A DNA stretch of 64,000 nt from Geodermatophilus obscurus DSM 43160 (GTDB lineage Bacteria > Actinomycetota > Actinomycetes > Mycobacteriales > Geodermatophilaceae), in NCBI RefSeq assembly GCF_000025345.1, contig NC_013757.1, positions 434,001-498,000 on the forward strand, written 5' to 3'. Of this stretch, positions 26,162-33,820 are shown piece by piece. Each line of letters opens with the position of its first letter. Position 1 is the stretch's first letter. Below the pieces are notes generated by a model. That model did no database searches. It was not told the origin of the DNA and saw only the letters and a program-made list of their open reading frames with translations. Made by a program: the position numbers and the translations under genes.

Positions 26162-26556
26162 CGCGCCGCCTGGAGGCTCGTCCCGCCCCTCGGTGCCGTA
26201 CTGCTCCTCAGGCCCGCGCTCTACCCCGAGCCCCTCGTCCGCACGTCCGCCGAGCCGCTCGTCACCCGCGGTCGGTGATCCTCGGCCGGAGGACCGGGTG
26301 GTCACGCGCACGGTAGGCCGGTGGTCGGTCCTGAGTCGGTGCACTGACCCGTCGTGGGGCCGCTGCCCTACGGCGGTCAGCTCCCCGCGGTGCGCTCGAC
26401 GGGCGAGGTGGCACTACACTGTGTGTTCACCGGGGTCCTCAGCGTGGTGGGAACCGGCCATCGGGCTACGCCTCGACGCTGACGGGGGTGACTCTCCGTC
26501 CTCTCGCTCTCACACGACGCGGTGCACAGGGTGCGCGACATCCGGAAAGGCCCAGC
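26162..26556 (+). other. 395-bp gap between ugd and the GMC oxidoreductase
   Basis: No supported gene. TACACT at 26415-26420 fits a -10 element but has no matching -35, so a promoter here is only a guess. Confidence 0.4.
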
Positions 26557-28269
26557 GTGCAGATGACCTCTCCACCGCCTGACGGCGCCGCCGTCGACGT
26601 CTGCGTGGTCGGCGCCGGTCCGGTCGGGCTCTCCCTCGCCCTCGAGGCCGCTCGCTCCGGGCTCCAGGTCCTGCTGGTCGAGGCGGGCCACCGGACGCGG
26701 AAGCCGTCCGGAACTCCGCTCGACGAGACGATCGCGACGGTCCTCGATCCTGGTGTGCACGCCCCGTTCAGCGCCACCACGCGGCTCGGCCTGGGAGGGA
26801 CCTCGTGGCTGTGGGGCGGACGTTGTGTGCCCTTCGAACTCGCCGACCTCGCCCCCCGTGACCACGTTCCATTCTCCGGATGGCCACTGTTCCGCTCGGA
26901 CATCGCGCCGTACGAGGCCGAGGCTGCCCACTACCTCGACTGCGGCTCAGCCGCCTTCCACGCCGACCCGGTCGGCGGCTGGGACGAGACCGTCGTGCGG
27001 ACCACGCAGCTGGAGCGGTGGTCACGCCGGCCGGCGGTGGCCCGCCGACTGGGCGCGCAGGTGCTCTCGCACCCGGGCATCGCGGTGGTCTCCGAGGCCC
27101 TGGTCACCGGCGTCGTCGTCGACGACACCGGTACGTCTGTTCGGCACCTCCGTGTCTGGCGCGACAGGCGCGAGGTGACGGTCGAGGCGGCTGCGTACGT
27201 CCTCGCGTGCGGTGGAGTGGCAACCACGAGACTGCTGCTTAACACACAGCGTTCGAACCCGGCCCTGTTCGGTGGACCCTCGGGTGCGCTCGGCCGCTAC
27301 TACATGGGCCACCTCACCGGCAGCATCGCCTCGATCGTGCTGACGCATCCGGACGACGTCGCCGACTGGGGCCTCGTCCGCACCGAGGACGGCACCGTCG
27401 TGCGCCGCCGGTTCACGCTGTCCGAGCAGGCGCAGCAGGACCACCGCCTGCTGAACACCGCGTTCTACCTTGGTAACCTCCCGTTCTCCGACGCCCGGCA
27501 CGGCAGCGGCGCCCTCTCCCTGTTCTCCCTCTGCTTGGCTGCGCCCGTCCTGGGACGTGTGCTGGGTCGACCGGAGACACGACGGCGGGATGTCGGAGGT
27601 GGGGCGCGCGACTGGCGGAGCCACCTGCGCAACCTGACGCGGCGCCCCGGCCGGGTCATCCGGGACGTCGCCGCGGTGGTACGCCTGCGCCTGCTGTCCC
27701 CTCGTCGCGGGGCGGAGTTCCTCCTGCGCACCGACACGGGTGCCTACGCCTTGCGCTACCACGCCGAGCAGGAACCCGACCCCGGCAGCCGGATCACCCT
27801 CAACGACCGCACGGGCAGCGACGGCCTGCCCGGCATCGACGTCGACCTGCGGTACTCCGACCAGGACGTCGACTCGGTGCTGCGGGCGCATTCCCTGCTG
27901 GACGAGCACTTGCAGACGACCGGGTTCGGCCGCCTCGTCTACCGCCATCCGCTCGACCAGCGGGCCGCGGCGGTGCGGGCGCAAGCGATGGATGGATACC
28001 ACCAGATCGGCACGACCCGCATGAGTGACGACCCCCAAAGCGGCGTGGTCGATGCCGACTGCCGGGTCCATGGGACGACGAACCTGTACGTCGCGTCCAG
28101 CAGCGTGTTCCCTACCGCCGGCGAGGCCAACCCGACCTTCATGGCGGTCACCCTGGCGGTCAGGCTGGCACGGCACCTCGCCGACCGCGTCGGTGTGTGT
28201 GATCCGGCTTCCGGGATGAGGCGCCGGGACCGGGGAGAACCCGTCACGCCGACGCGCTTCCCTCACTGA
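26557..28269 (+). CDS. GMC-family FAD oxidoreductase
   Basis: 570 residues. N-terminal FAD-binding motif DVCVVGAGPVGLSLALEAARSG with an acidic end of strand two (LLVEAGH), GLGGTSWLWGGRC, and the C-terminal GMC signature: YHQIGTTRMS, VVDADCRVHGTTNLYVASSSVFPTAGEANPTF. The final His/Asn region is where GMC enzymes abstract the proton from an alcohol. In polysaccharide loci such enzymes often oxidise a sugar hydroxyl, but the substrate is unknown. Start: GTG at 26557 with GGAAAGG six bases upstream; ATG at 26563 is the alternative. The gene ends three bases before the duplicated ugd remnant. Confidence 0.82.
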   Translation: MQMTSPPPDGAAVDVCVVGAGPVGLSLALEAARSGLQVLLVEAGHRTRKPSGTPLDETIATVLDPGVHAPFSATTRLGLGGTSWLWGGRCVPFELADLAPRDHVPFSGWPLFRSDIAPYEAEAAHYLDCGSAAFHADPVGGWDETVVRTTQLERWSRRPAVARRLGAQVLSHPGIAVVSEALVTGVVVDDTGTSVRHLRVWRDRREVTVEAAAYVLACGGVATTRLLLNTQRSNPALFGGPSGALGRYYMGHLTGSIASIVLTHPDDVADWGLVRTEDGTVVRRRFTLSEQAQQDHRLLNTAFYLGNLPFSDARHGSGALSLFSLCLAAPVLGRVLGRPETRRRDVGGGARDWRSHLRNLTRRPGRVIRDVAAVVRLRLLSPRRGAEFLLRTDTGAYALRYHAEQEPDPGSRITLNDRTGSDGLPGIDVDLRYSDQDVDSVLRAHSLLDEHLQTTGFGRLVYRHPLDQRAAAVRAQAMDGYHQIGTTRMSDDPQSGVVDADCRVHGTTNLYVASSSVFPTAGEANPTFMAVTLAVRLARHLADRVGVCDPASGMRRRDRGEPVTPTRFPH

Positions 28270-28271
28270 GC

Positions 28272-28400
28272 GAGTGGCGGCAGTGCTGTGGGCTCGACCT
28301 GATGGCCTTCGGCACGGTGGTCGCGCAGCAGTGCGTGCGCGACGGCCGCACATCCTCGGCCGGGAGGCCTGGACCGCCACCACTGGCTGGGCCCCACTGC
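28272..28400 (+). pseudogene. decayed duplicate of the ugd 3' end
   Basis: The DNA from 28272 aligns with ugd from 26012 base for base at the start (GAGTGGCGGCAGT) and then at most positions for about 120 bp. Translation gives EWRQ, AFGTVVAQ and VRDGR, matching EWRQ, AFGRVVAQ and VLDGR in the intact enzyme; a frameshift follows, after which GREAWTATTGWA matches DREAWTAAGWS. It has no start and is a remnant, probably of a second ugd copy lost by recombination. Confidence 0.75.
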
Positions 28401-28445
28401 GCCCTTGGCCGCCGCCCGGGCTGAGCCCTCGAGCGTGTCCCTGCA

Positions 28446-28709
28446 CTATGTGTCGCGGGACCCCCGACGGGAGAGCAGGTGGGCGGCGAGGAGGACGACC
28501 GCGATACCGATGACCACCAGGACGATGGTGGTGGCCGACCGCAACTGCGCCGAGGCCTGCGCCTCCGCCGATCCAGCCCGGGGACGGAGTTGCTCGGCCA
28601 GCGGGACCACCGCGCCCGACGAGTCACCGGCCGCGAGCCTTGGCTCGACCTCGCTGGTGATCGCCTCTACGACGGCCACGCCGAACAAGGAGCGGAGTCG
28701 TAGATCCAC
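28446..28709 (-). pseudogene. truncated membrane-anchored protein, probably cut by the IS701-family element
   Basis: The minus-strand frame encodes an acidic segment (AITSEVEPRLAAGDSSG) and a C-terminal helix TTIVLVVIGIAVVLLAAHLL followed by SRRG, the look of a real C-terminal anchor. In-frame sequence above GTG 28709 runs into the IS701-family element end. I read it as the 3' remnant of a longer gene; expression from GTG 28709 is possible but has no good ribosome site. Not recognised as a known family. Confidence 0.4.
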
Positions 28710-28725
28710 CTGGAGTGCTCTTACT

Positions 28726-28739
28726 ACTGCAACGGCAGT
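28726..28739 (-). repeat. short dyad at IS701 element end
   Basis: ACTGC-AACG-GCAGT is a 5-bp inverted repeat right after the transposase stop. It may be part of the element's terminus, but the partner end is lost on the other side, so this cannot be tested here. Confidence 0.3.
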
Positions 28740-30035
28740 TATGGCGGTGCCTGTCCTCGGGCCCGATAGTGGGCGGCGCGGGCCTGGGCCTGGCGTCGTC
28801 GGCGCCACCACGACCAGTCCGCGGCATGGTCGGGGTCGGGCTGCGGAGTGTGGATGAGGGTGTTGAGCAGGCGGCGGAGCTCGGGCACGGTCAGCGCGAT
28901 GAGCTGCTCGTTTCCGGCTGCGGAGCCCCCTTTTCCGCGGTGGCGCTTGTAGCGGCCAGATAGGCGTGAGCGAGCACCGCCAGGGTGATGTGCCGATACC
29001 AGGCGATGTAGTCGCGCACCTCATAAGAGGCCAGCCCGGCCTCGTTCGTGGCCGCCTGGAAGCACTCCTCGATGCGCCAGCGGCCGCCGGCCACGGCGAT
29101 CAGCTGGGCGAGGGTGGTGCCGACGGGTCCGGCGCAGACGTAGTAGGCGACCTCGGGCGCCTCGCCGGGGTCGGCGGGAATGCCGCGGCGGGCCAGCACC
29201 CAACGGGCCCAGCCGGGATCGAACCCGGCCAGTAGCCCGATGCGCGCCCAGTCGTAGAGCCGCAGGCCGCGCGCGCCGGCGCCGGCCGAGCACCGCTGCC
29301 AGGCGATTCGGGTACCTCGTCGATCAGGGCGCGGACCCGGCGCTGCCGCCAGTCGACGGTGGTCACGGGCTCGTTGCTGCGGGTGGCCAGCACGTAGGGC
29401 AGTCCGTGCTGCTCACACCGGACCCGCAGCCGTTTGTCCTGCCCGTAGAGTTCATCGGCGATCAGCCAGCCGGCCGGCACGCCCTCCTCCAGGGCTCGGG
29501 TAAGCATCCGGCAGGCCAGCTCGGGCTTGGTGGCGAAGCCGACGGCGTCGTCGATGCCGGCGGCCCGGGCCCGCTCCCGGTCATCAGTCCAGGCCCGCGG
29601 CAGATGGAGCTCCCGGTCGACCAGCGCCCGCCCGGTGTCGGTGGCGTAGGCCAGAAAAATCCCGATCCGGCAGTTGTCGATCTTGCCGGTGGTGCCGGTG
29701 TACTGCCGGGCCACCCCGGCCGAGCGGACGCCCTTCTTGATGAACCCGGTCTCATCGACGATCAGGACTCCGCTCGGGCCGAGCCGCTCGACCACGTAGG
29801 ACCGCAGCTCGTCGCGCACGGCGTCGGCGTCCCAGTCGGCGGTGCGCAGCAACCGCTGCATCCCGTCCGGAGACACCTCGCCGGCGGCCTCGGCCAGCGT
29901 CCAGCCGTTCCTGCGCTCCAACCGGCCCAGCAGGCCGCGCAGATAGGCCAGCACCCGGGCCCGCGGCTCGGCCCGGGTGAACGCACCGGCGATCCGGGCA
30001 TGCACCTCTTCCGGGCCCGCCGCTCAATCCTGCAC
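28739..30035 (-). pseudogene. IS701-family transposase, two frameshifts and 5' end cut by IS3
   Basis: Minus-strand DDE transposase. Conserved parts in order: HARIAGAFTRAEPRARVLAYL, NGWTLAEAAGEVSPDG, LIVDETGFIKKG (first catalytic Asp), RQYTGTTGKIDNCRIGIFL, ELHLPRAWTDD, ADELYG (second Asp). A one-base loss near 29311 shifts the frame; the next frame gives LARRGIPADP and GGRWRIEECFQAA (with the catalytic Glu) up to about 28910, where a second one-base loss occurs; the third frame gives LTVPELRRLL and ends at the TAA at 28741-28739. The 5' end stops at the IS3 border (30036). Not functional as read. Confidence 0.8.
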
Positions 30036-30133
30036 TGAAGTGACCCCCGTCGGCTGAACACCTTGGTGCGCCCCCTGTTTCCCGGAGCCGGGTTATTGGA
30101 TTCTGAGGCCTCCCGAGTTTCGGGGAGGGCCGC

Positions 30134-30438
30134 ATGGGGCGGCGTGGATATCCGGCGGAGTTCCGCCGCAAGGTGCTGGATCTGGTGGAGTCCGGTCGTC
30201 CGGTCGCCGACGTGGCCAAGGCGCTGGGCATCAGTGACCAGACGATTCACACCTGGCGGCGACAGGACCGCATCGACAAGGGCCTCGAGCCGGGGTGACT
30301 TCCGGGGAGCGGTCCGAGCTGGCGGCCGCCCAGCAGCGGATCGCCGCCTTGGAGGCCGAGCTGGCCGTGCACCGGCGGGCCTCGGAGCTGCTGGGGAAGG
30401 TGGTGCCCCCAAAAGGCGGTTCGAGGCCATCGCGGTGA
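30134..30438 (+). pseudogene. IS3 orfA (HTH), frameshifted
   Basis: ATG 30134 opens RRGYPAEFRRKVLDLVESGR and VAKALGISDQTIHTWRRQ, the helix-turn-helix of IS3 OrfA, and stops at 30298. One base appears to be missing at about 30295. The continuation in the next frame carries the leucine-zipper part (ELAAAQQRIAALEAELAVHRR) to a stop at 30436-30438. An A4G stretch (CCAAAAGG near 30410) is the usual -1 frameshift site into orfB. Confidence 0.7.
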
Positions 30439-31081
30439 TGGCGGGCGAAGGACTCTCGGTCCAGCTGGCCGCCCGCGTGCTGCAGGTCTCGGCGTCGGGC
30501 TACTACGAGTGGAAGACTCGCGCGCCCTCGGCCCGCAGCATCCGCCACGCGCTGCTCACCGACGCCATCCGCGAGGTCCACACCCTCTCCCGAGGCACCT
30601 ACGGCTTTCGGCGAGTGTACGCCGAGCTCACCCTGGGTCGCGGCCTGGTCATCGCGCACGGAACCGTCGAGCTGCTGATGGCCGGGCGGGGCTCCAGGGC
30701 GTCACCGGCCGGCCGAGATGGGTGCGCGCCCGCCCCGACGTGGTCGCCATGGATCTGGTCGACCGGCGCTTTGCTCGCGCGGCGCCCAATCAGCTGTGGG
30801 TCACCGACATCACCGAGCACCCCACCGTCGAGGGCAAGGTCTACTGCGCCGTCGTGCTCGACGCTCACTCGCGGCGAGTGGTGGGCTGGTCGATCGACTC
30901 CTCACCGACCGCGGCGCTGGTAACCAACGCCCTGGGCATGGCGATCGAGTCCTGTAAGCCACCGGCAGGAGCGATCATCCACTCCGACCGCGGGGTGCAG
31001 TTCGGCTCCTGGGCGTTCACCGACCGCGCCAAGGCGAGCGGGCTGGTGCCCTCGATGGGCAGCATCGGCGACTGCTACGAC

Positions 31082-31307
31082 TGTGAGACTCCGGCTTGCC
31101 GTCCGGCGGCCTGACTCCTGCTTACGACTGACCCCGAGGTCTGGGTGTCCTTGCTGTTGATCTGTCGTCCGCCGGGCGGTGCACCAGATGGTGCTGGCCG
31201 GGCGGGCAGTGACCTCATAGGAGCCTGATCGCACTCAGTCTCGTCACAGTCCCGTCCACCCGACCGGCCAGCACTGCCACCATCCGCCTGGTCTGTTGGA
31301 GGTAGCA
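31082..31307 (+). ncRNA. probable bridge RNA region of the IS110-family element
   Basis: In the IS110 subgroup the non-coding left end encodes a structured bridge RNA that pairs with target and donor DNA (established for IS621). Here 226 bp of non-coding DNA precede the transposase and contain several GC-rich inverted repeats. CTGCTTACGAC at 31118-31128 resembles the insertion site CTGCTACGAC (31072-31081) with one extra T, which is what a target guide might look like. Exact ends and loops were not determined. Confidence 0.4.
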
Positions 31308-32399
31308 GTGACGAGCATGAGCCCGGCCGCCGAGGTCGTCCAGCGGCGGCACCGCGCGGTCATCGGCGTCGACACGCACAAGTACATCCATGTCGCGGTC
31401 GCCCTCGATGAGTTCGGCGGGGTGATCGACGCCCAGCGCTTCGCCGCCGACCGGGCCGGCTACACCCAGCTGATCGACTGGGCCCTCGGCCTGGGCCGCA
31501 AGCTCACCTTCGGCATCGAGGGCACCGGGTCCTACGGTGCCGGGTTGACCGCCGCAGTCCGCCGCCGGGACATCGGCGTGATCGAGGTGCTGCGCACCGA
31601 CCGCCGCGACCGGCGGCTGCGCGGCAAGAACGACACCCTCGATGCGGAGAACGCCGCCCGCGCCGTGCTCGGCGGACAGGCCACCGCTGTGCCGGAATCC
31701 AACGACGGCGTGGTGGAGATGCTCCGCCAGATCAAGGTCGCCAAGGACATCGCGGTCAAGGCCCGCACCGCGGCGATGATCAGCCTCAAGGCCGTCGTGG
31801 TGAACGCCCCACCGGAGCTGCGCGAGACCCTGCAGCCGCTGTCGAAGATGGCGCTGATCGACCGCTGCGCCGGCCTGCGCCCCGGCCCGGTGACCACCGT
31901 GGCCGCGGCGACCAAGCACACGCTGCGGTCGATCGCCCGACGCTGGCAGCAGCTGCACGAGGAGATCAAGGCCCATGAGGTGCTGCTCACCGAACTCACC
32001 GGGCAGCTGGTGCCGCAGCTGGTCGCGGCCTTCGGCATCGGCGCCGACACCGCTGCCGAGCTGCTCATCGTCGCCGGCGACAACATCGACCGGGTCCGCT
32101 CCGAAGCGGCCTGGGCCCGGCTCTGCGGAGTCGCCCCCGTCCCCGCGTCCTCCGGCCTAACGACACGGCACCGGCTCAACCGCGGTGGCCACCGCCAGGC
32201 CAACGCCGCTCTCTACCGCGCGCTGATCGTGCGCATGCAGCACCACGAACCCACCCGCACCTACGTCACCCGACGAACCCGGGAAGGCAAGACCAAGGCC
32301 GAGATCATCCGCTGCCTCAAGCGCCTACTCGCCCGCGAGACCTGGGCCCTCCCCCGCCCGCTCCGGACCCCTTCCCGGACCGCTCCAACCCCAGCTTGA
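31308..32399 (+). CDS. IS110-family transposase (DEDD RuvC-like plus serine domain)
   Basis: 363 residues, intact. The N-terminal RuvC-like domain has VIGVDTHKYIHVAVALDE (first Asp), TFGIEGTGSYGAGL (Glu) and the RTDRRDRRLRGKNDTLDAENAAR cluster. The C-terminal Transposase_20 domain has LLIVAGDNIDRVRSEAAWARLCG, VPASSG (with the catalytic serine region), RLNRGGHRQANAALY and TREGKTKAEIIRCLKR. The GTG at 31308 has GGAGG five bases upstream. It is the only intact transposase in this cluster, so it may still be active. Confidence 0.88.
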   Translation: MTSMSPAAEVVQRRHRAVIGVDTHKYIHVAVALDEFGGVIDAQRFAADRAGYTQLIDWALGLGRKLTFGIEGTGSYGAGLTAAVRRRDIGVIEVLRTDRRDRRLRGKNDTLDAENAARAVLGGQATAVPESNDGVVEMLRQIKVAKDIAVKARTAAMISLKAVVVNAPPELRETLQPLSKMALIDRCAGLRPGPVTTVAAATKHTLRSIARRWQQLHEEIKAHEVLLTELTGQLVPQLVAAFGIGADTAAELLIVAGDNIDRVRSEAAWARLCGVAPVPASSGLTTRHRLNRGGHRQANAALYRALIVRMQHHEPTRTYVTRRTREGKTKAEIIRCLKRLLARETWALPRPLRTPSRTAPTPA

Positions 32400-32679
32400 C
32401 GGATATAGGAGCGTCAACTCGATGATCGAGTCCTTCTGGTCCCGGATACAGGTCGAGCTTCTCGACCGCCGGCGCTGGAAGACCCGCATCGAGCTGGCCA
32501 ACGCGATCTTCGAGTACCTCGAGGTCTGGCATAACCGGCAACGGCGGCACAGCCGCCTGGGGATGCTCACACCCATAGAGTTCGAGAACCGACAACTGAT
32601 CATCGGGGCCTAGCGAGTCCAACGACCCGACTCCGTCGAACCCGGGGCACACCATGTCCGCCTGACGGGGGTCACTTCA

Positions 32680-32840
32680 GTATCCGGCTCGCCGACGCCC
32701 GCGCCGGGCCCGCACCGACCAGCCTTTCACCACCGCCGACTTCACTTTCGGCGTGCGCAGCGCAGTGCTGACCCCACCGGTTCGGGTGACCGGCCGCACG
32801 TGGGGTCACGTCGGGCTGTCGGCCAGCCGATGACGAGTCC
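32680..32840 (+). other. right flank of transposon cluster
   Basis: 161 bp between the IS3 end and the next gene. I could not match it to the lost 5' part of the IS701 element. No gene is supported. Confidence 0.4.
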
Positions 32841-33683
32841 GTGTGGATCTGGATCGTCGGGGGACTGCTCCTCTGGGTGCTGCTCGCCTTCGCCGTCGCC
32901 GTGGTCATCGGCCGCGGCATCCGCATGGCGGACATGCTCTCCGGACCTCCGCTGACCGCCGCTGACGCCACGGGCGAGGTGCGGCTGCGCACCGCCCGGC
33001 GGCGCGTCCCGTTGCCGCCCGTCGGCATCGCCCTCGCCGCGACCGCGGTCCTGCTCGAGACCACCGGCTACATCACCCGGCTGGCCGGCGCCACCGGCCC
33101 GGTGGCCCGCGCCCTGTCCATGGACGCCCCCTTCTCCGTGCCCCGCACCTTCGTCGCCGCGCTCTTCGCTGTGGCTGCCGTGGCCGCCGTGGCCGGTGCC
33201 GTCCGCGCGCCGGGACGCCGCGCCTGGTGGATCGCCGTCGGCCTGGTCAGCGCGGGCATCGCGGTCGTCAAGTTCGGCGGCACCGTGCACGTCGACGTGA
33301 TGACCGCACTTTCGGACGCCGTCGGCGCGGCGGGCGCCGTGGTCGTGAGCGTCGCGGTCGTCGTCGCCGTGCTCGCCGTCCTCGCCTTCGTCAGCCGCGC
33401 CGAGCGCCGCGACCGCCGCCGGGTGCTCACCGGCCTGGCGGCGTACGGCGCGGCCTCGGTCGGCCTCTCGACCATCTCCACCCTGGCGGTCGGACAGTGG
33501 GCGGTGACCGCCACCTACCTCGAGGAGTCCGGGGAGGCGCTGGCCGGCGTCGCCGTCCTGGTCGCCGTCCTCGTCGGGGTCGCACCGCGCCTGGTGCTCC
33601 CCGCCCCCTGGGTGCTCCGCCGGCACTCGGACGCCGCCACCCTCGACGTCCCCGAGCAGCTGCCCCGCGCCCTCCGGGGCTGA
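32841..33683 (+). CDS. polytopic membrane protein of unknown function
   Basis: 280 residues with six to seven hydrophobic segments: residues 3-26, about 60-78, 102-122, 128-146, 158-186, 198-215 and 232-252. The N-terminus (WIWIVGGLLLWVLLAF, then VIGRGIRMADML) resembles the small membrane protein at 24211. No catalytic motif was found. The GTG at 32841 has no clear ribosome site. It stands alone between the transposon cluster and a GT2 with its own promoter region. Confidence 0.65.
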   Translation: MWIWIVGGLLLWVLLAFAVAVVIGRGIRMADMLSGPPLTAADATGEVRLRTARRRVPLPPVGIALAATAVLLETTGYITRLAGATGPVARALSMDAPFSVPRTFVAALFAVAAVAAVAGAVRAPGRRAWWIAVGLVSAGIAVVKFGGTVHVDVMTALSDAVGAAGAVVVSVAVVVAVLAVLAFVSRAERRDRRRVLTGLAAYGAASVGLSTISTLAVGQWAVTATYLEESGEALAGVAVLVAVLVGVAPRLVLPAPWVLRRHSDAATLDVPEQLPRALRG

Positions 33684-33732
33684 GCGTGCGTCGGGCGGAA
33701 CTGTGAGCTTCCTGTCACTCTGCGGCCAGGCG

Positions 33733-33760
33733 TTTACGACCCGATCCTGAGTCCTACCGT
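33733..33760 (+). promoter_or_regulatory. candidate promoter of GT2 at 33821
   Basis: TTTACG (33733-33738) and TACCGT (33755-33760) lie 16 bp apart in the gap before the GT2 gene. Fit to the actinobacterial consensus is moderate. The -10 overlaps the dyad at 33757. Confidence 0.3.
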
Positions 33761-33775
33761 TGCATCGAGCAACGG
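33757..33775 (+). promoter_or_regulatory. dyad CCGTTGC-ATCGA-GCAACGG, possible operator
   Basis: A perfect 7-bp inverted repeat with a 5-bp spacer overlaps the candidate -10 and start point in front of the GT2 gene, where a repressor site would be expected. It could also form a 5' leader hairpin. Confidence 0.4.
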
Positions 33776-33820
33776 CGCTCTTCCCGACAGCCGGTCCGAC
33801 AGGACCAGGGAGGGGCGACC

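Larger units (their letters stand above)
31082..32415 (+). mobile_element. IS110-family element inserted in IS3 orfB
   Basis: The borders follow from the interrupted orfB: the Asp codon GAC at 31079-31081 and the Asn codon AAC at 32416 are adjacent in intact IS3 relatives. The 1334-bp insert has no terminal inverted repeats and makes no target duplication that I can see, both as expected for IS110. Left end TGTGAGACTCC, right end ATATAGGAGCGTC. It carries one intact transposase and a long 5' non-coding end. Confidence 0.82.
30412..32613 (+). pseudogene. IS3 orfB integrase, frameshifted and split by IS110
   Basis: The frame after the A4G site gives KRRFEAIAVMAGEG and SASGYYEWKTR, a frameshift occurs near 30680, and a second frame carries PNQLWVTDIT (first catalytic Asp), VVLDAHSRRVVGW and IHSDRGVQF (second Asp) up to GDCYD at 31081. 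The reading resumes after the IS110 element at 32416 with the codon for Asn, then SMIESFWSRIQVE (catalytic Glu region), WHNRQRRHSRLGMLTP and a stop at 32613. So the rve-type integrase is reconstructable but not functional. Confidence 0.8.
30036..32679 (+). mobile_element. IS3-family element, split by an IS110-family insertion
   Basis: Terminal inverted repeats TGAAGTGACCCCCGTC (30036-30051) and GACGGGGGTCACTTCA (32664-32679) are perfect over 16 bp, extending to 18 bp if the adjoining AC/GT pairs count. Inside lie orfA and orfB of IS3 type. The element interrupts the IS701-family transposase on its left. Flanking bases (CAC left, GTA right) show no target duplication, so one flank has probably been rearranged. 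Removing the IS110 element leaves about 1.3 kb, a normal IS3 size. Confidence 0.85.

Noticed and set aside
26415-26420. TACACT as the promoter of the GMC oxidoreductase
   Set aside because: No -35 at 16-18 bp and it is 137 bp from the start. Kept only as a remark.
30030-30036. Target-site duplication of the IS3 element
   Set aside because: Three to five bases on the left (TGCAC) and right (GTATC) do not match.
32680-32840. Missing 5' part of the IS701 transposase beyond the IS3 right end
   Set aside because: No minus-strand frame there resembles the family's N-terminus, so the insertion cannot be closed simply.
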